Origin: Arenicola marina
Taxonomy: Eukaryota > Annelida > Polychaeta > Arenicolidae
Length of the DNA: 64,000 nt
Assembly: GCA_964019135.1 (NCBI GenBank)
Contig: OZ025257.1
Coordinates: forward strand, 41,867,798 to 41,931,797
Direction of reading: 5' to 3'
Shown here: one piece after another, positions 23,181 through 35,400 of the stretch
How the letters are laid out: each line of letters begins with the position of its first letter
How positions within the stretch are numbered: the stretch's first letter is position 1
Notes under the pieces: generated by a model
What the model saw: only the letters and a program-made list of their open reading frames with translations
Database searches by the model: none
Told to the model about the DNA's origin: nothing
Program-made: the position numbers and the translations under genes

Positions 23181-26100
23181 GGCACGGTTTGTTCTCTCTT
23201 CCACGGATGTTCCCCCACCATTAAGTGAGTCTCTTACCCCAGTTACCCCCTCCCTTTCTCCATTGTTAACAGATCATGGCCTGATAAGAGACATTTAAAG
23301 CTGCTCATACAGCAATTAATGTTCAAAATTGTTACATAAGGAAAATATATATATATAAATGATGCATTTAGGTCCGAAATCCATCAATACAAATATACGG
23401 TGTATTACGATTACTATATCTTGACCTATTGTTTCAGACAGTGGGTAAAGGGTGACCTACTTGTGTACTACGTCATCAAAATCCGATCACTGCAAAGATA
23501 GATATGAAAACGTCTGTCTTCTTGAAATTTACGCTAACAAGATTCAGATTACATATGCCAAACAAGTTTCCACTAGAAAAAAACTACGTAAAACGTCCTT
23601 ATAAATGTGGTCGTTTGCTGTACAAGCAGCTTTAAATAGTAAATCGTCAGCGATCCGTGACGGTGGCGGGCGGCCGTCGTGCATGGTGGGGTGTGGGGAT
23701 TGTGGTCAGGGGTGGTATGCTCTGCGGCAGTGGGAGTCAGAGATAGGGGGCCTGCGAGGGGGGGGGGTGAGGGGGCTGGTGTAAGCGTGTATCGCAGCCC
23801 CCCCCCCACTCCCCATCACTCGAGTGTTCACCAGGCATGTCGACGGGGGTGACTTGTTCTCTCCGTCGTCACGAGCTAATGTCAGCCAGCCTCAGCTTCT
23901 GGGTGACGACCCCTAGATAGAGCCTATCTGTCTGCAGCAGCCCACCTCGTCCAATAGACAATTTCTGTCTCCCTCCATTCGGTCGACGATGGGACCGCGT
24001 GTCTGCCCACCGCCCTCCCCCCCACCACCCCCACACACACCCCGCTCTCTCGCCTTTCTTCTGTTTGCCTTTCTCTCGTGTCGTCTTTGAAACATGTCTC
24101 CGTCCCGTCTCATTTCTTTTCTATGCGTCTCCTCACTCGTTTCATCACTTTCTCTGCATGTCTCCATCTCCCTCGTCTTTTCAGTGTCTACTCTTTCTTG
24201 CCTCATATCTACAATACATCTCTCCGTCTCATCCCTTCAGTCTTTTCTGCATCTCCTTCTCTGTTCCCTCATGCCTTGTGTAATTTTTTGTCGGTCTCGT
24301 ATTTTACGTCTGCATCTCTCTTCTCATTATTTGTCCGTCTCGCTCTCTCTGGATTAGTTATGTAAGGTCAATCTCAGCCTATCGTTCCTTTCCTCTTCTC
24401 TCCGCCTGTCTTGCTTTCTCCGTCGTCATTGTAATATGTGTTATCCTTCCTCACGTCTCGCCCTCCCCCCTCCCCTCTCTCTCCACTTTATTTGTCTCAT
24501 CCATGCTGATCTTACACATATGTTTAGAGTCTTGATCTGTCTCTCTTTCTGTCCTGTTTCGACTTTCTCTCCGTCGCCGTGTCTCTTCGCCTCTCTCTGT
24601 CTATGTCTATGTATCTCTCTGTGTCCCTCTCTCTGTCTCTCTCTGTCTCAATGGCTGGCTCCTGTCCTGCCGGCGTGGGCTGGCTGGCTGGCTACCTATA
24701 TATGTCCCGTCATGCACCACCCTCGCCCTGCACCACATGTATGTGTCCCGTCATGCAGTTCGCGCCTTTCACGGGTGGTCGGCGACGCGCTACCTCACCC
24801 CCCTCACCCTCCCCCTCTCTCCCCTCCAATCTCCCCACCGCCTGATGCGCTACCTCACCCCCCTGACCCTCCCCTTCCCTCCCCATCGAAGCCCCCACCG
24901 CCTGTTCAAGGAACACACCCCCATCCAGCCAACCCATGCTCCCCTTTTCATATTAGGGGACCACTTACCCCCACTAGACCCCGACATTGAATACAATTCT
25001 CAGCGGTACCTCCACCCAGCGGCTTCTGTGACGGGTCTGCATGAGCCTACTGACTCGTCAGTCCCAGGACCGCCCCCCCCCCTTCCACCGCCATGTCCTC
25101 CCCCGCCAGCCGTGGCAGGAATTCTTGAGGTAGTGGGAGTGCCAACCGTTGCCTGATCGAGGACGCACGGGTCTGTCTGTCTGTCTGACGGTGGGTCGGT
25201 CGCCAGTCGTTTGTCCGCCCACCCCTCCCCTCTTTCCGTGACAGCCGGGCAGGGTGTCCATCCATCCATCCAGCCACACCAGCCAGCCAGGGCTGGATCC
25301 AGCTAGTCAGCTTAGGAACCAGCCGGTCAACCATCCGCCAAGCTGGATCTTAACCCAGTCAGCTCGGGAACCAGCCGGTCAGCCATCCGCCAATCTGGAT
25401 CTGAACCCAGTCGCCCGGATGTGACACGCTTGGACTGTGTCCATAGCCAACACATAGCTGATAGACAGGCGTGGTCCGAAGCGTTTCGACGGCCTCTCCG
25501 CCATACAACTGAGACCATAGTCGGTCGGCCAGCCAGCCAGCTAGCTACCCCTCCTCCTGGTTTGTGGTGACAGGGGCTGCGGCATCACAGGTGGGCCCCG
25601 AAGGTAACAGATTGGGATATCTAACGCCAAGGCAATCATCGATCGATCGAGCCGGCGACATTTCATTCACGCCATTTTGCGTGTGACAGAAATCGACCTG
25701 ACTGCATTGAACCGTGAGTGAATCGGGAGGGTGAGGGGTAGTCTGTCCAGGTTGTCGGTGAACAGATGGTAAATCTTGACCCTCCCAAACCTACCAGCCC
25801 CCGCCCCCGCCCCCTCGCTGCCCATCCACCCCCACCCGCCGCCCGCGTCCCGGTTCAGCGTGCATGCACATCGACCCAGTCTAATTGATTGACAGTCAAA
25901 CACGCAACGCGAGGTTAGAAACTTGTAGCGCTCCATGTGAATGTACATGTCACTGTTTGCCTGTTGTTTGACGTCAGGTGTTGTGTAAGACCTCCTGGAT
26001 GACAACCCCTCCCCCCCCCATGCCGCGAAGGGCGTCCTCCCACAACAGCGGCAATGCTACCTACTTCTAGTGGAAACTGAAGAATGCAACGTGGTGTCAA

Positions 26101-26429
26101 TATAACCTGGAATGACCTTCCTGGGCAGAACGAGTTTTCAGCGTCATCAAACAGTGTATAAAGCGGATAATTACTGAAGGAATAACGGCCTGTGTTGGGC
26201 ACTATGTGCCTCTAGGCGTCCACAGAGGCATTGAGATCGAGAGCTTGGGCAACACTCAGCACAGGCGGATTACATGAAAACGCGTTGAAGTCACTCGGGA
26301 TTATTACGACGGATTGATGGAGCGTCATCGTCCGTGGTGACTTCAATGCCGGTGTTAGCTTAGTTGGAGGGTCGCAGCTCAGCGACGCTCGCTACATCAA
26401 GGAAGACTGTCTTAGGAATCTGTTATACC
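23181..26429. other. Low-complexity upstream region of the mosaic gene
   Basis: CT-rich tracts at 24000-24660, C-rich tracts at 24780-25100, and CCATC/AGCCAGC simple repeats at 25250-25560. No exon is recognised. The promoter and any 5' UTR exon of the large mosaic gene should lie toward the right end, but I cannot place them. Confidence 0.4.
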
Positions 26430-29400
26430 ATGGCTGTGGGTAAGAGGACATGGAGCCGCTTTCTGCTGCAGATGGTGGTGTTGGTGACAGTGGCATGTGG
26501 GGTTGGAGGTGAGACGACGCCGCTAAGCACCCCACGGGCTCCGCCCCAGCTTGGGGTGTCGGATCCAGGTGACCAACTGGTGGGAGAAGGCGGGGTGGGC
26601 CAGACACAAGGGATTACATCAGGCGCCGTGGCCGCCAATGGAACAGATAGCCTGGTTAATGCAGCCCTGAGTACGGTGCAAGATACGACAGGGAATAATA
26701 TATCTAGTGCTGTTCAAACCACTCAGGCTGCTCAGACCACTCAGGCTGTAGCTGCTCAGACCACTCAGGGCGGTGCTGCTCAGACCACTCAGGCAGGTGC
26801 TGCTCAGACCACTCAGGCCGGTGCTGCTCAGACCACACAGGCCGGTGCTGCTCAGACCACTCTGGCCGGTGCTGCTCAGACTAGTGAGGCTGCTCAGACC
26901 ACTCAGGCCGGTGCTGCGCAGACCACTCTGGCCGGTGCTGCTCAGACCACTCAAGCCGGTGCTGCTCAGACCACTCAGGCCGGTGCTGCTCAGACCACTC
27001 AGGCCGGTGCTGCTCAGACTAGTGAGGCTGCTCAGACCACTCAGGCCGGTGCTGCGCAGACCACTCTGGCCGGTGCTGCTCAGACCACTGAGGCTGCTCA
27101 GACCACTCAAGCCGGTGCTGCTCAGACCAGTGTGGCCGGTCCTGCTCAGACCACTCAGGGCGGTGCTGTTCAGACCACTCAGGCTGCTCAGACCACTCTG
27201 GCCGGTGCTGCTCAGACGACTCAGGCCGGTGCTGCTCAGACCACACAGGCCGGTGCGGCTCAGACCACTCAGGCCGGTGCTGCTCAGACCACTCAGGCCG
27301 GTGCTGCTCAGACCACTCTGGCCGGTGCTGCTCAGACCAGTGTGGCCGGTGCTGCTCAGACCACTCAGGGCGGTGCTGCTCAGACCACTCAGGCAGGTGC
27401 TGCTCAGACCACTCAGGGCGGTGCTGCTCAGACCACTCAGGCAGGTGCTGCTCAGACCACTCAGGCCGGTGCTGCTCAGACCACTCAGGCCGGTGCTGCT
27501 CAGACCACTCTGGCCGGTGCTGCTCAGACTAGTGAGGCTGCTCAGACCACTCAGGCCGGTGCTGCGCAGACCACTCTGGCCGGTGCTGCTCAGACCACTC
27601 AAGCCGGTGCTGCTCAGACCACTCTGGCCGGTGCTGCTCAGACCACTGAGGCTGCTCAGACCACTCAAGCCGGTGCTGCTCAGACCAGTGTGGCCGGTCC
27701 TGCTCAGACCACTCAGGGCGGTGCTGTTCAGACCACTCAGGCTGCTCAGACCACTCTGGCCGGTGCTGCTCAGACGACTCAGGCCGGTGCTGCTCAGACC
27801 ACACAGGCCGGTGCGGCTCAGACCACTCAGGCCGGTGCTGCTCAGACCACTCAGGCCGGTGCTGCTCAGACCACTCTGGCCGGTGCTGCTCAGACCAGTG
27901 TGGCCGGTGCTGCTCAGACCACTCAGGGCGGTGCTGCTCCGACCACTGAGGCTGCTCAGACCACTCAGGCCGGTGCTGCTCAGACCACTCAGGCCGGTGC
28001 TGCTCAGACCACTCAGGGCGGTGCTGCTCAGACCACTCAGGGCGGTGCTGCTCAGACCACTCAGGCTGCTCAGACCACACAGGCCGGTGCTGCTCAGACC
28101 ACCCAGGCTGTTCAGACCAGTGAGGCTGGTGCTGCTCAGACCACTCAGGGCGGTGCTGCTCAGACCACTCAGGCTGCTCAGACCAATGAGGCCGGTGCTG
28201 CTCAGACCACTCAGGCCGGTGCTGCTCAGACCAGTGAAGCTGCTCAGACCACTCAGGCCGGTGCTGCTCAGACCAGTGAAGCTGCTCAGACCACTCAGGC
28301 CCGTGCTGCTCAGACCACTCAGGCCGGTGCTGCTCAGACCACTCAGGCTGCTCAGACCACTCAGGCCGGTGCTGCTCAGACCACACAGGCCGGTGCTGCT
28401 CAGACCAGTGAGGCTGCTCAGACCACTCAAGCCGGTGCTGCTCAGACCACTCAGGCAGGTGCTGCTCAGACCACTCAAGCCGGTGCTGCTCAGACCACTC
28501 AGGCCGGTGCTGCTCAGACCACACAGGCCGGTGCTGCTCAGACCAGTGAGGCTGCTCAGACCACTCAGGCCGGTGCTGCTCAGACCAGTGAGGCTGCTCA
28601 GACCAGTGAGGCCGTTGCTGCTCAGACCACTCAGGCCGTTGCTGCTCAGACCACTCAGGGCGGTGCTGCTCAGACCACTCAGGCCGGTGCTGCTCAGACC
28701 ACTCAGGCCGGTGCTGCTCAGACCACACAGGCCGGTGCTGCTCAGACCAGTGAGGCTGCTCAGACCACTCAAGCCGGTGCTGCTCAGACCACTCAGGCAG
28801 GTGCTGCTCAGACCACTCAAGCCGGTGCTGCTCAGACCACTCAGGCCGGTGCTGCTCAGACCACACAGGCCGGTGCTGCTCAGACCAGTGAGGCTGCTCA
28901 GACCACTCAGGCCGGTGCTGCTCAGACCAGTGAGGCTGCTCAGACCAGTGAGGCCGTTGCTGCTCAGACCACTCAGGCCGTTGCTGCTCAGACCACTCAG
29001 GGCGGTGCTGCTCAGACCACTCTGGCCGGTGCTGCTCAGACCAGTGAGGCTGCTCAGACCAGTGAGGCCGTTGCTGCTCAGACCACTCAGGCCGGTGCTG
29101 CTCAGACCACTCAGGGCGGTGCTGCTCAGACCACTCAGGGCGGTGCTGCTCAGACCACTCAGGCCGGTGCTGCTCAGACCACTCAGGCCGGTGCTGTTCA
29201 GACCACTCAGGCCGGTGCTGCTCAGACCACTCAGGCCGGTGCTGCTCAGACCAGTGAGGCTGCTCAGACCACTCAGGCCGGTGCTGTTCAGACCACTCTG
29301 GGCGGTGCTGCTCAGACCACTCAAGCCGGTGCTGCTCAGACTACTCAGGCCGGTGCTGCTCAGACCACTGAGGCTGCTCAGACCACTCAGGCCGATGTCG

Positions 29401-29442
29401 CGGAGAACGTTTCGACGGATAAGGCCTCTACGTCTATTTCCG
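26430..29442 (+). CDS. Mosaic gene exon 1: signal peptide and mucin-like repeat
   Basis: 1004 codons plus one base (phase 1 donor TTCCG|GTAAGT). Residues 1-27 are the signal peptide. After a linker, about residues 92-990 are made of AQTTQAGA (24 bp) and shorter [12 protein letters not shown] (18 bp) units, rich in Thr, Ala and Gln with no Cys, which should be heavily O-glycosylated. The upstream TTG at 26364 is in frame but is not a start. Several other frames are also open across the repeat because both unit lengths are multiples of three. Confidence 0.8.
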
Positions 29443-32400
29443 GTAAGTCCAAATTGTTGTTTACTCTTTTTTTTTAGAAGATATAACTTCTCTACTTGCG
29501 TGACTAAGTAAACTTTACGTACACCATGCCCTCGCTGGCTCGCCCCCCCCCCCCCCCCGGTACTGGGGGCTATTCATTAATGATATCATGTTCTGTTAAT
29601 ATTGACAATCATGGGCAGCCCTGTGTCGGAGCTCAACCACGGATAAGTCTGTGCAGGCTGCATTTCTGCCCACATTCTGCCCTCTCTCGCACTCTAACCA
29701 CTATCCTTGCCTTAACAACCGCCACGGTTCCTATAGAATTCGAGTAATATAACTCACGACGGGATATAACCCACATAATCTACACACTCTGACAGGGTGT
29801 GGAATGCAACCTAAACTTAAATTTAAAAAAAAAAATCAAAATGTTCTAAAAATTCATAAAATAGAAAAGCCCCCGACACCTGAGCGTTACAGATAGTAGC
29901 CACTATATTGATGAAGACACTCGATGTGAGCTGTGACGCACAGCTATGTGTCCCAGTTCTGACACCACTATTGACTTAGTGACGTACATTGTCTGAGCTA
30001 TATTGGGGAGATGTGGGTGGAGTGGTGGAAGTCGACAGGTGTTTGCATTGTTCACATAGACACCGCTACACAACATGGCCCGCCATGGGGACGGGAACGG
30101 GCGGAAATACGTCTAAGGAACATGACATTACGGTAAAGTAATGGGGGTTTGAGAGCGTAGGGCCAATCCTCGTTGTTACCCGGTAAGGGCGCGCTCTAAG
30201 GACTTATAGGGGTCTGGAAGTGTTAAATGGCGACACGCGACACAGGCATATTTGAAAAATCGAAATTGACCCTTTCGACACTTTTCAAGTTCCGACACTG
30301 ATGATCTGAAAAAGCGACATCGACACATATTTGTGAAAAAACGACACTGAGCTTAGCCAAAAAGCGGCACGGAATGTCGTGAAAAATCGACATTCGACAC
30401 TGAGAATTTTGAAAAATCGACAACCCACCCCCCTTTTAGACCCCAACTTCTGAACAAGCTGCCGTGTGTTTGTCGTCATGTTGGCTCCGTCTGACCGGTC
30501 TTCACTGCTCGCTCTGTCCATTCATATATATGGGTTCTTCTCTTAAGTATCATACTGCAGCAAAGCGGATTATGGAGTATCTTAACAAATTTAACGCGGC
30601 CCAGTCCCGACTGATAAAGGTCTTGTGCGTCTGAAACGTAAACTTGATTAAAGCATTTTAAGCGGAATGCCAGGCTAAATATCATTCATCAAGTATATAA
30701 AAAAATATCTTGTTATTTATATTCCCCACCCACCCTCTTCTGCCCCCCTTTCGCACACACTTCACTCTCTTCTATTAGAAATCTGGTCGCCGATTAAGAG
30801 TGGATTATATGATATACATGCTCGGAAGGAGGAGTCTGATCCTCATGTATATGATGGACCGATGGCCTTGACCTGCCAATCGTGTCTCAATTGCCTTTAT
30901 TATAAACATACCTTGATTATGCACATTTGTTACATAACTTAAAATGGTTTGCATCAGTTGACCTACATTTGCGAGGTTTTAGTACTGAGGTTAGGAAGGG
31001 CAAGGAGGGTGGGGTGGGGGGGGGGGGGTGGACCTGGCCATATTGGGTAGCTTCTACTGAGCAAAAATTGTACTTACATGTTACAGGTTTGTCTGCAATG
31101 ACCTTGCCGTTTACAAACCCAGCATTTCTAAAAGAAAGCTCCCTTTTTTATTCGCGAAAAACCATCTCTTCCTGAAGTTTTTATGATTACGTCTATGCTA
31201 CCAACCAGCCCATTATACGCCTGACCCGCTTGGGACGCTTTTTTGTAGACTTACAGAAGGCCTTTGCTTTGCCAGTAGTAGTCTGTCCATAAAGTCACAT
31301 ACCGGATTTATGACCGTGCGGTCTAGTTGAAAGCCAGTGACTGGTAAGTACACCTAATGCCCTCAGCCGTGGCCCGTAACCGGGGGTGTAACGTATTGTG
31401 TCCGTCAAGCGACTGTCACACTATGTAGAGACTAATAAGGAAGGCAGGGAGGGGGGGGGGGGGCAGTGCTCATGAAAGTAACCCTTCTGGGTGCCTGTAC
31501 CCCTGCCACACACTCGCGCTCTGGTATTGTGCATATATCGACGTCTTGCTCGTCGAAGGTGAAGGCCATGTGTGAGATTGAGATCAAAAGTTGATCGCCT
31601 TATTTGTTTGCCTTTTCCATGCGTCGAGGCGCGGAAAGAAATGATTTCTATGGGAGCAGCCCACCCACCTTATTTTATAACAGACGCGAGTGTCTGGCAT
31701 AATTCCGCGTATAGTAGGATCAGTCACTTTGGTTCCACCGGGTGGGTTCGTGGCATTCCGCAGTGATGTATCGCAGTGCATTCCGCCATGGCTGGCTCTT
31801 CATGGACCCATGAGGCCTGATGAAATACCCCACGTGCGTGCCCCCACCCACACACCCCTAACCCAACCCACACCTACGCAAACCCAAACCGAATACCTCA
31901 TGCTACCCTTACCATTGGCACCGACTCACCACAGTGACCACTGTGAGTCAACGGTCATATATGCCCTGAACGGTAGTAAATTAAGAGGTCACTTCCAAAG
32001 ACTTCACAAATCGTCACAATAACTGACTCGGTCAATTCCTTCCCATTGCAAAGAGGAGACCAGTTTCATGCGTTGACATCCCCCATCATCATTAACCGCT
32101 CATTTACCCTTTTTGCTAAAATGATACTCATTACACACCGGTTTTGCAGCATTGTTTCAAGATAATGGGGCAAAGATAAGTATCTTATAAGTAGGACCGG
32201 TGATTAAATTCACCATTACAATTTGTCTGCTAGTACTTGATACCTTATTCGCTTCCATGGACACTTCATTGCTGTTGAGGACATAAAATATAGCCTTTCT
32301 TTATCATTGACATCATGCATAAAACCATGGGGACTTTACTAGCAATCACGATATGGTGTCAATCAGACTGATCCATCACTGGTTTTAGCTTTATGTGCAA

Positions 32401-35400
32401 CAACATAGAATGTCGATGTCGGCAAATGTTCCCTCCGCCTAAATGCAGAAAGCATTGTGATGGTTGGTCTTTGAACAATGTGACAGTTTCCTGTACGTCC
32501 GGTAGTGGTTATTACACACATTAAACCCGTCCTTGGTTCGAATCCGCGCCCGGACACCTAATCAGGTGCGTATTTCATTCATTCGTCAATCATCGTTCCA
32601 GGAAGTTCCTTGGTCTGTCAGTCCCTGTGTGCACAAAAGCGGTCTAAAACAAAAAAAAGGACTAAAAAACTACGCAACTAAAAAACTATGAAACTAAGAA
32701 ACTACGAAAGTAGCAAAAAACCACGAAACTAAGAAACTACGAAAGTAGAAAAACTACGAAACTAAAAAGCTACGAAACTAAGAAACTACGAAAGTAGAAG
32801 AAACCACGAAACAAAGAAACTACGAAAGTAGAAAAAACTACGAAACTAAAACACTAAAAAAACTAACGAAATATTTCATTTAATTTTTTGTACTTTTAGA
32901 GACTCAGGCGCCGACCGCCACGTCGATCCCGACCCCGATCCGCATATCCATCCAACTGGAGCCGGATCCCTTCGTCATCGGTCTGGATGGCATGGTCAAC
33001 TGCACTGTGTACGAGGCCACTCGGGATCCGGATTTCAGCATCCGGTGGATCCGGATGGAACCCTCCTCGTCCCTGGCGACGGAGGTGGGGTGGGGCACGA
33101 CCGTGGCGGAGGGGTACCGGGAGCGGTACGCCATCCAGGCGGAAGTGGATCAAAGCACGGGCGTCGGGATCTTCCGGCTCATCATCCAAGGTGAGCATCA
33201 TGGAGTCCTGTATGTCCTGTTCCGGACATCCGGTCATGGGCACTTTGAATTGTTATTATTTATTAAGAGCTGCACACAGCCCCCTCGCCCGTCCTTTTCA
33301 TTAAATTGGGGATGAGAGTGGGGGGGGGGGGCGGGGCGTGTCGCACGAATCACCCTTTTAAGATCGTTAGAGAGACTATTGGAAATCGGTTCCAAAGATA
33401 GTTTGTCAATGTCGAAAACGATAGTTCCCATTCACTGTTCAGGTGGAAACATTTTGGAAAATCCTGTATTGGCCAAATTCGAACTAGGAATTCGATTTTG
33501 CCCTGGACCACCCACGTGAATATCAGACGTGGCATTAATATGAATTAGAGCACCTTATTCTGGTTAAGGAGTCCTCGCCCACCCTCCCTCTCCACCCCAT
33601 CCACATACACACACTGAAGTGTCCATACAATTTGCCGAGGATGTAAATTCCTATAATAATATTGAAGTTTTTGGCAATCTACTTATTTATCAAGGGTGTA
33701 ATGTGTTGCATGCAGTAAGACTATTGCAATATTATTGCACGCTTGAAAACGCCTCAAGCACGTGCCATCCTCATGGTAACTGGAGAATTATATATAATGT
33801 TTGAATAAATGTTAACTTTATAACATCGGTTATGTCCCCCACTACTAGAATTGCCGCTTGCCGGCAGTGGGTATGGTTGTGCACAAATGGCCAATACGAC
33901 CTCTCTGCCCCCCCCCACCCCCTCGCCTCCCCCCCTCGCATCCCCCCCCCCTTCAACACGCTGTTGATGTGGCTGTGGTTGGTTTCAGATATTGGTCTTG
34001 AAGATCCTGGATTCATTGGCTGTGGCATTGTGGGCAGCGAGGATGTCCTCTTCAAGCAAATTACGGTCGCAGGTAAATGAATTATATCCGTAATTATAAT
34101 AATGTAACATAAATATAACATGCATACAGGCCTATGCAATACACCGCGTTTTTATCGCAAAATATTTGTGCATGTCTAATAATCAGCTTATATTAGTACT
34201 AATGAAGCATTATATGTCAAATAAAAGTAATGTACAGTATATATAAGCCACCCATTGTATGTAATATATGAAACTGGTGATATCATCAGTGTGAAAGTCT
34301 CATCAGCTTATCGTTTTAATATACAGTATGTCCATAATGATATTGGCGCATGCGCATGGTAACGCCCCACCTTTGGATGTTAAAGGCATACCATGGTATA
34401 ATGCGCCTGACGACGCACACAATAAATACGTACATTTAATAGCAAGATAACATGATTATCAAAGTAACCGCGAATAAGCAAAGCGCATGTGCATAGCGTC
34501 TATGCTGGTACGTCAGAGGTTACCTCTCGAACAGTATGTTTTAGTGTGTCATCAGCCAGGAGAATCTTACCTAGGCCCAAGCAAAAAAAATAAAATAAAA
34601 ATAAAATGTGGACTTAAAATCTTCATTTCTAAATCAATCATTTTCAAGACATTTGTTGACGGTAAAAAATAACGACCAGGGGTCTGTCAACGTTAATTCA
34701 ATGCCTGTACACAACATGTCGTTCCCTGGAGGTATCTGCGCGTTCCTTATACGTCAGCGTACATCTTAAATAGTTGCAAGACCGAAAACATAACAGGAGC
34801 TGCAAAGTAAAAAACGTTTTGCCTATAAAGATTCGGGCACCGTCCTTAAAGAGTAGACCTACTTGTGGATGGACCTATCTGTCATCATGATTAGTGCTAT
34901 ACATTTCAGTTCTAATGTTTTTGGCAGATTTTGCCCCGTGCGCGTTTGTCTGTTACAATAGTGTACTAAATACCGATCTCTTACTGTAAGTAACACTGGC
35001 GTCATAGCCGCGGGAATTTAACATCTTGCACCAACCGAGATTGAGTGACATGCTCCCAAGTACCCCCCCCCCCGCCAGATCGGGTGATACAGTGTTAAGT
35101 ACCCCCCCCTCCCCCCCGCCCCTCCCCCGTAACCTACCCCCTCCATAGACACGGACTCAACAATAGACCGAAATGCACCGACGCAACTGCGAGAGGTATA
35201 TATAGATATAACAGCCAGCCTGCCTTCCTCTCCTCAAATAGCTGAAGACAATTATTTATGCTATATATGTATATATATATATATGGAGGGTGCGAGTTAA
35301 AGGGAAGGAGGGTGGCGGCTGGGGGTAGGGAGGGAGGGGGGTGGGGTGTAACAATGAGCGAACGTGGGTCCCTGGTAGGGGGTATAGTCAGGATGGATGC

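Larger units (their letters stand above)
29443..32899 (+). other. Intron 1 of the mosaic gene
   Basis: Contains a dispersed repeat (30240-30445), G-runs near 31015 and 31450, a SINE remnant (32515-32655) and an A-rich array (32655-32870). No additional phase-1 exon with a recognisable domain was found. Confidence 0.6.

Noticed and set aside
22754-23224. Proline-rich open frames
   Set aside because: They follow a C-run minisatellite, have no conserved motif, and no sensible splice links.
26619-29324. 901-codon minus-strand and 912-codon plus-strand frames
   Set aside because: Shadows of the mucin repeat. No signal peptide, splice sites or recognisable domain; the AQTTQ frame has a signal peptide and joins in phase to exon 2.
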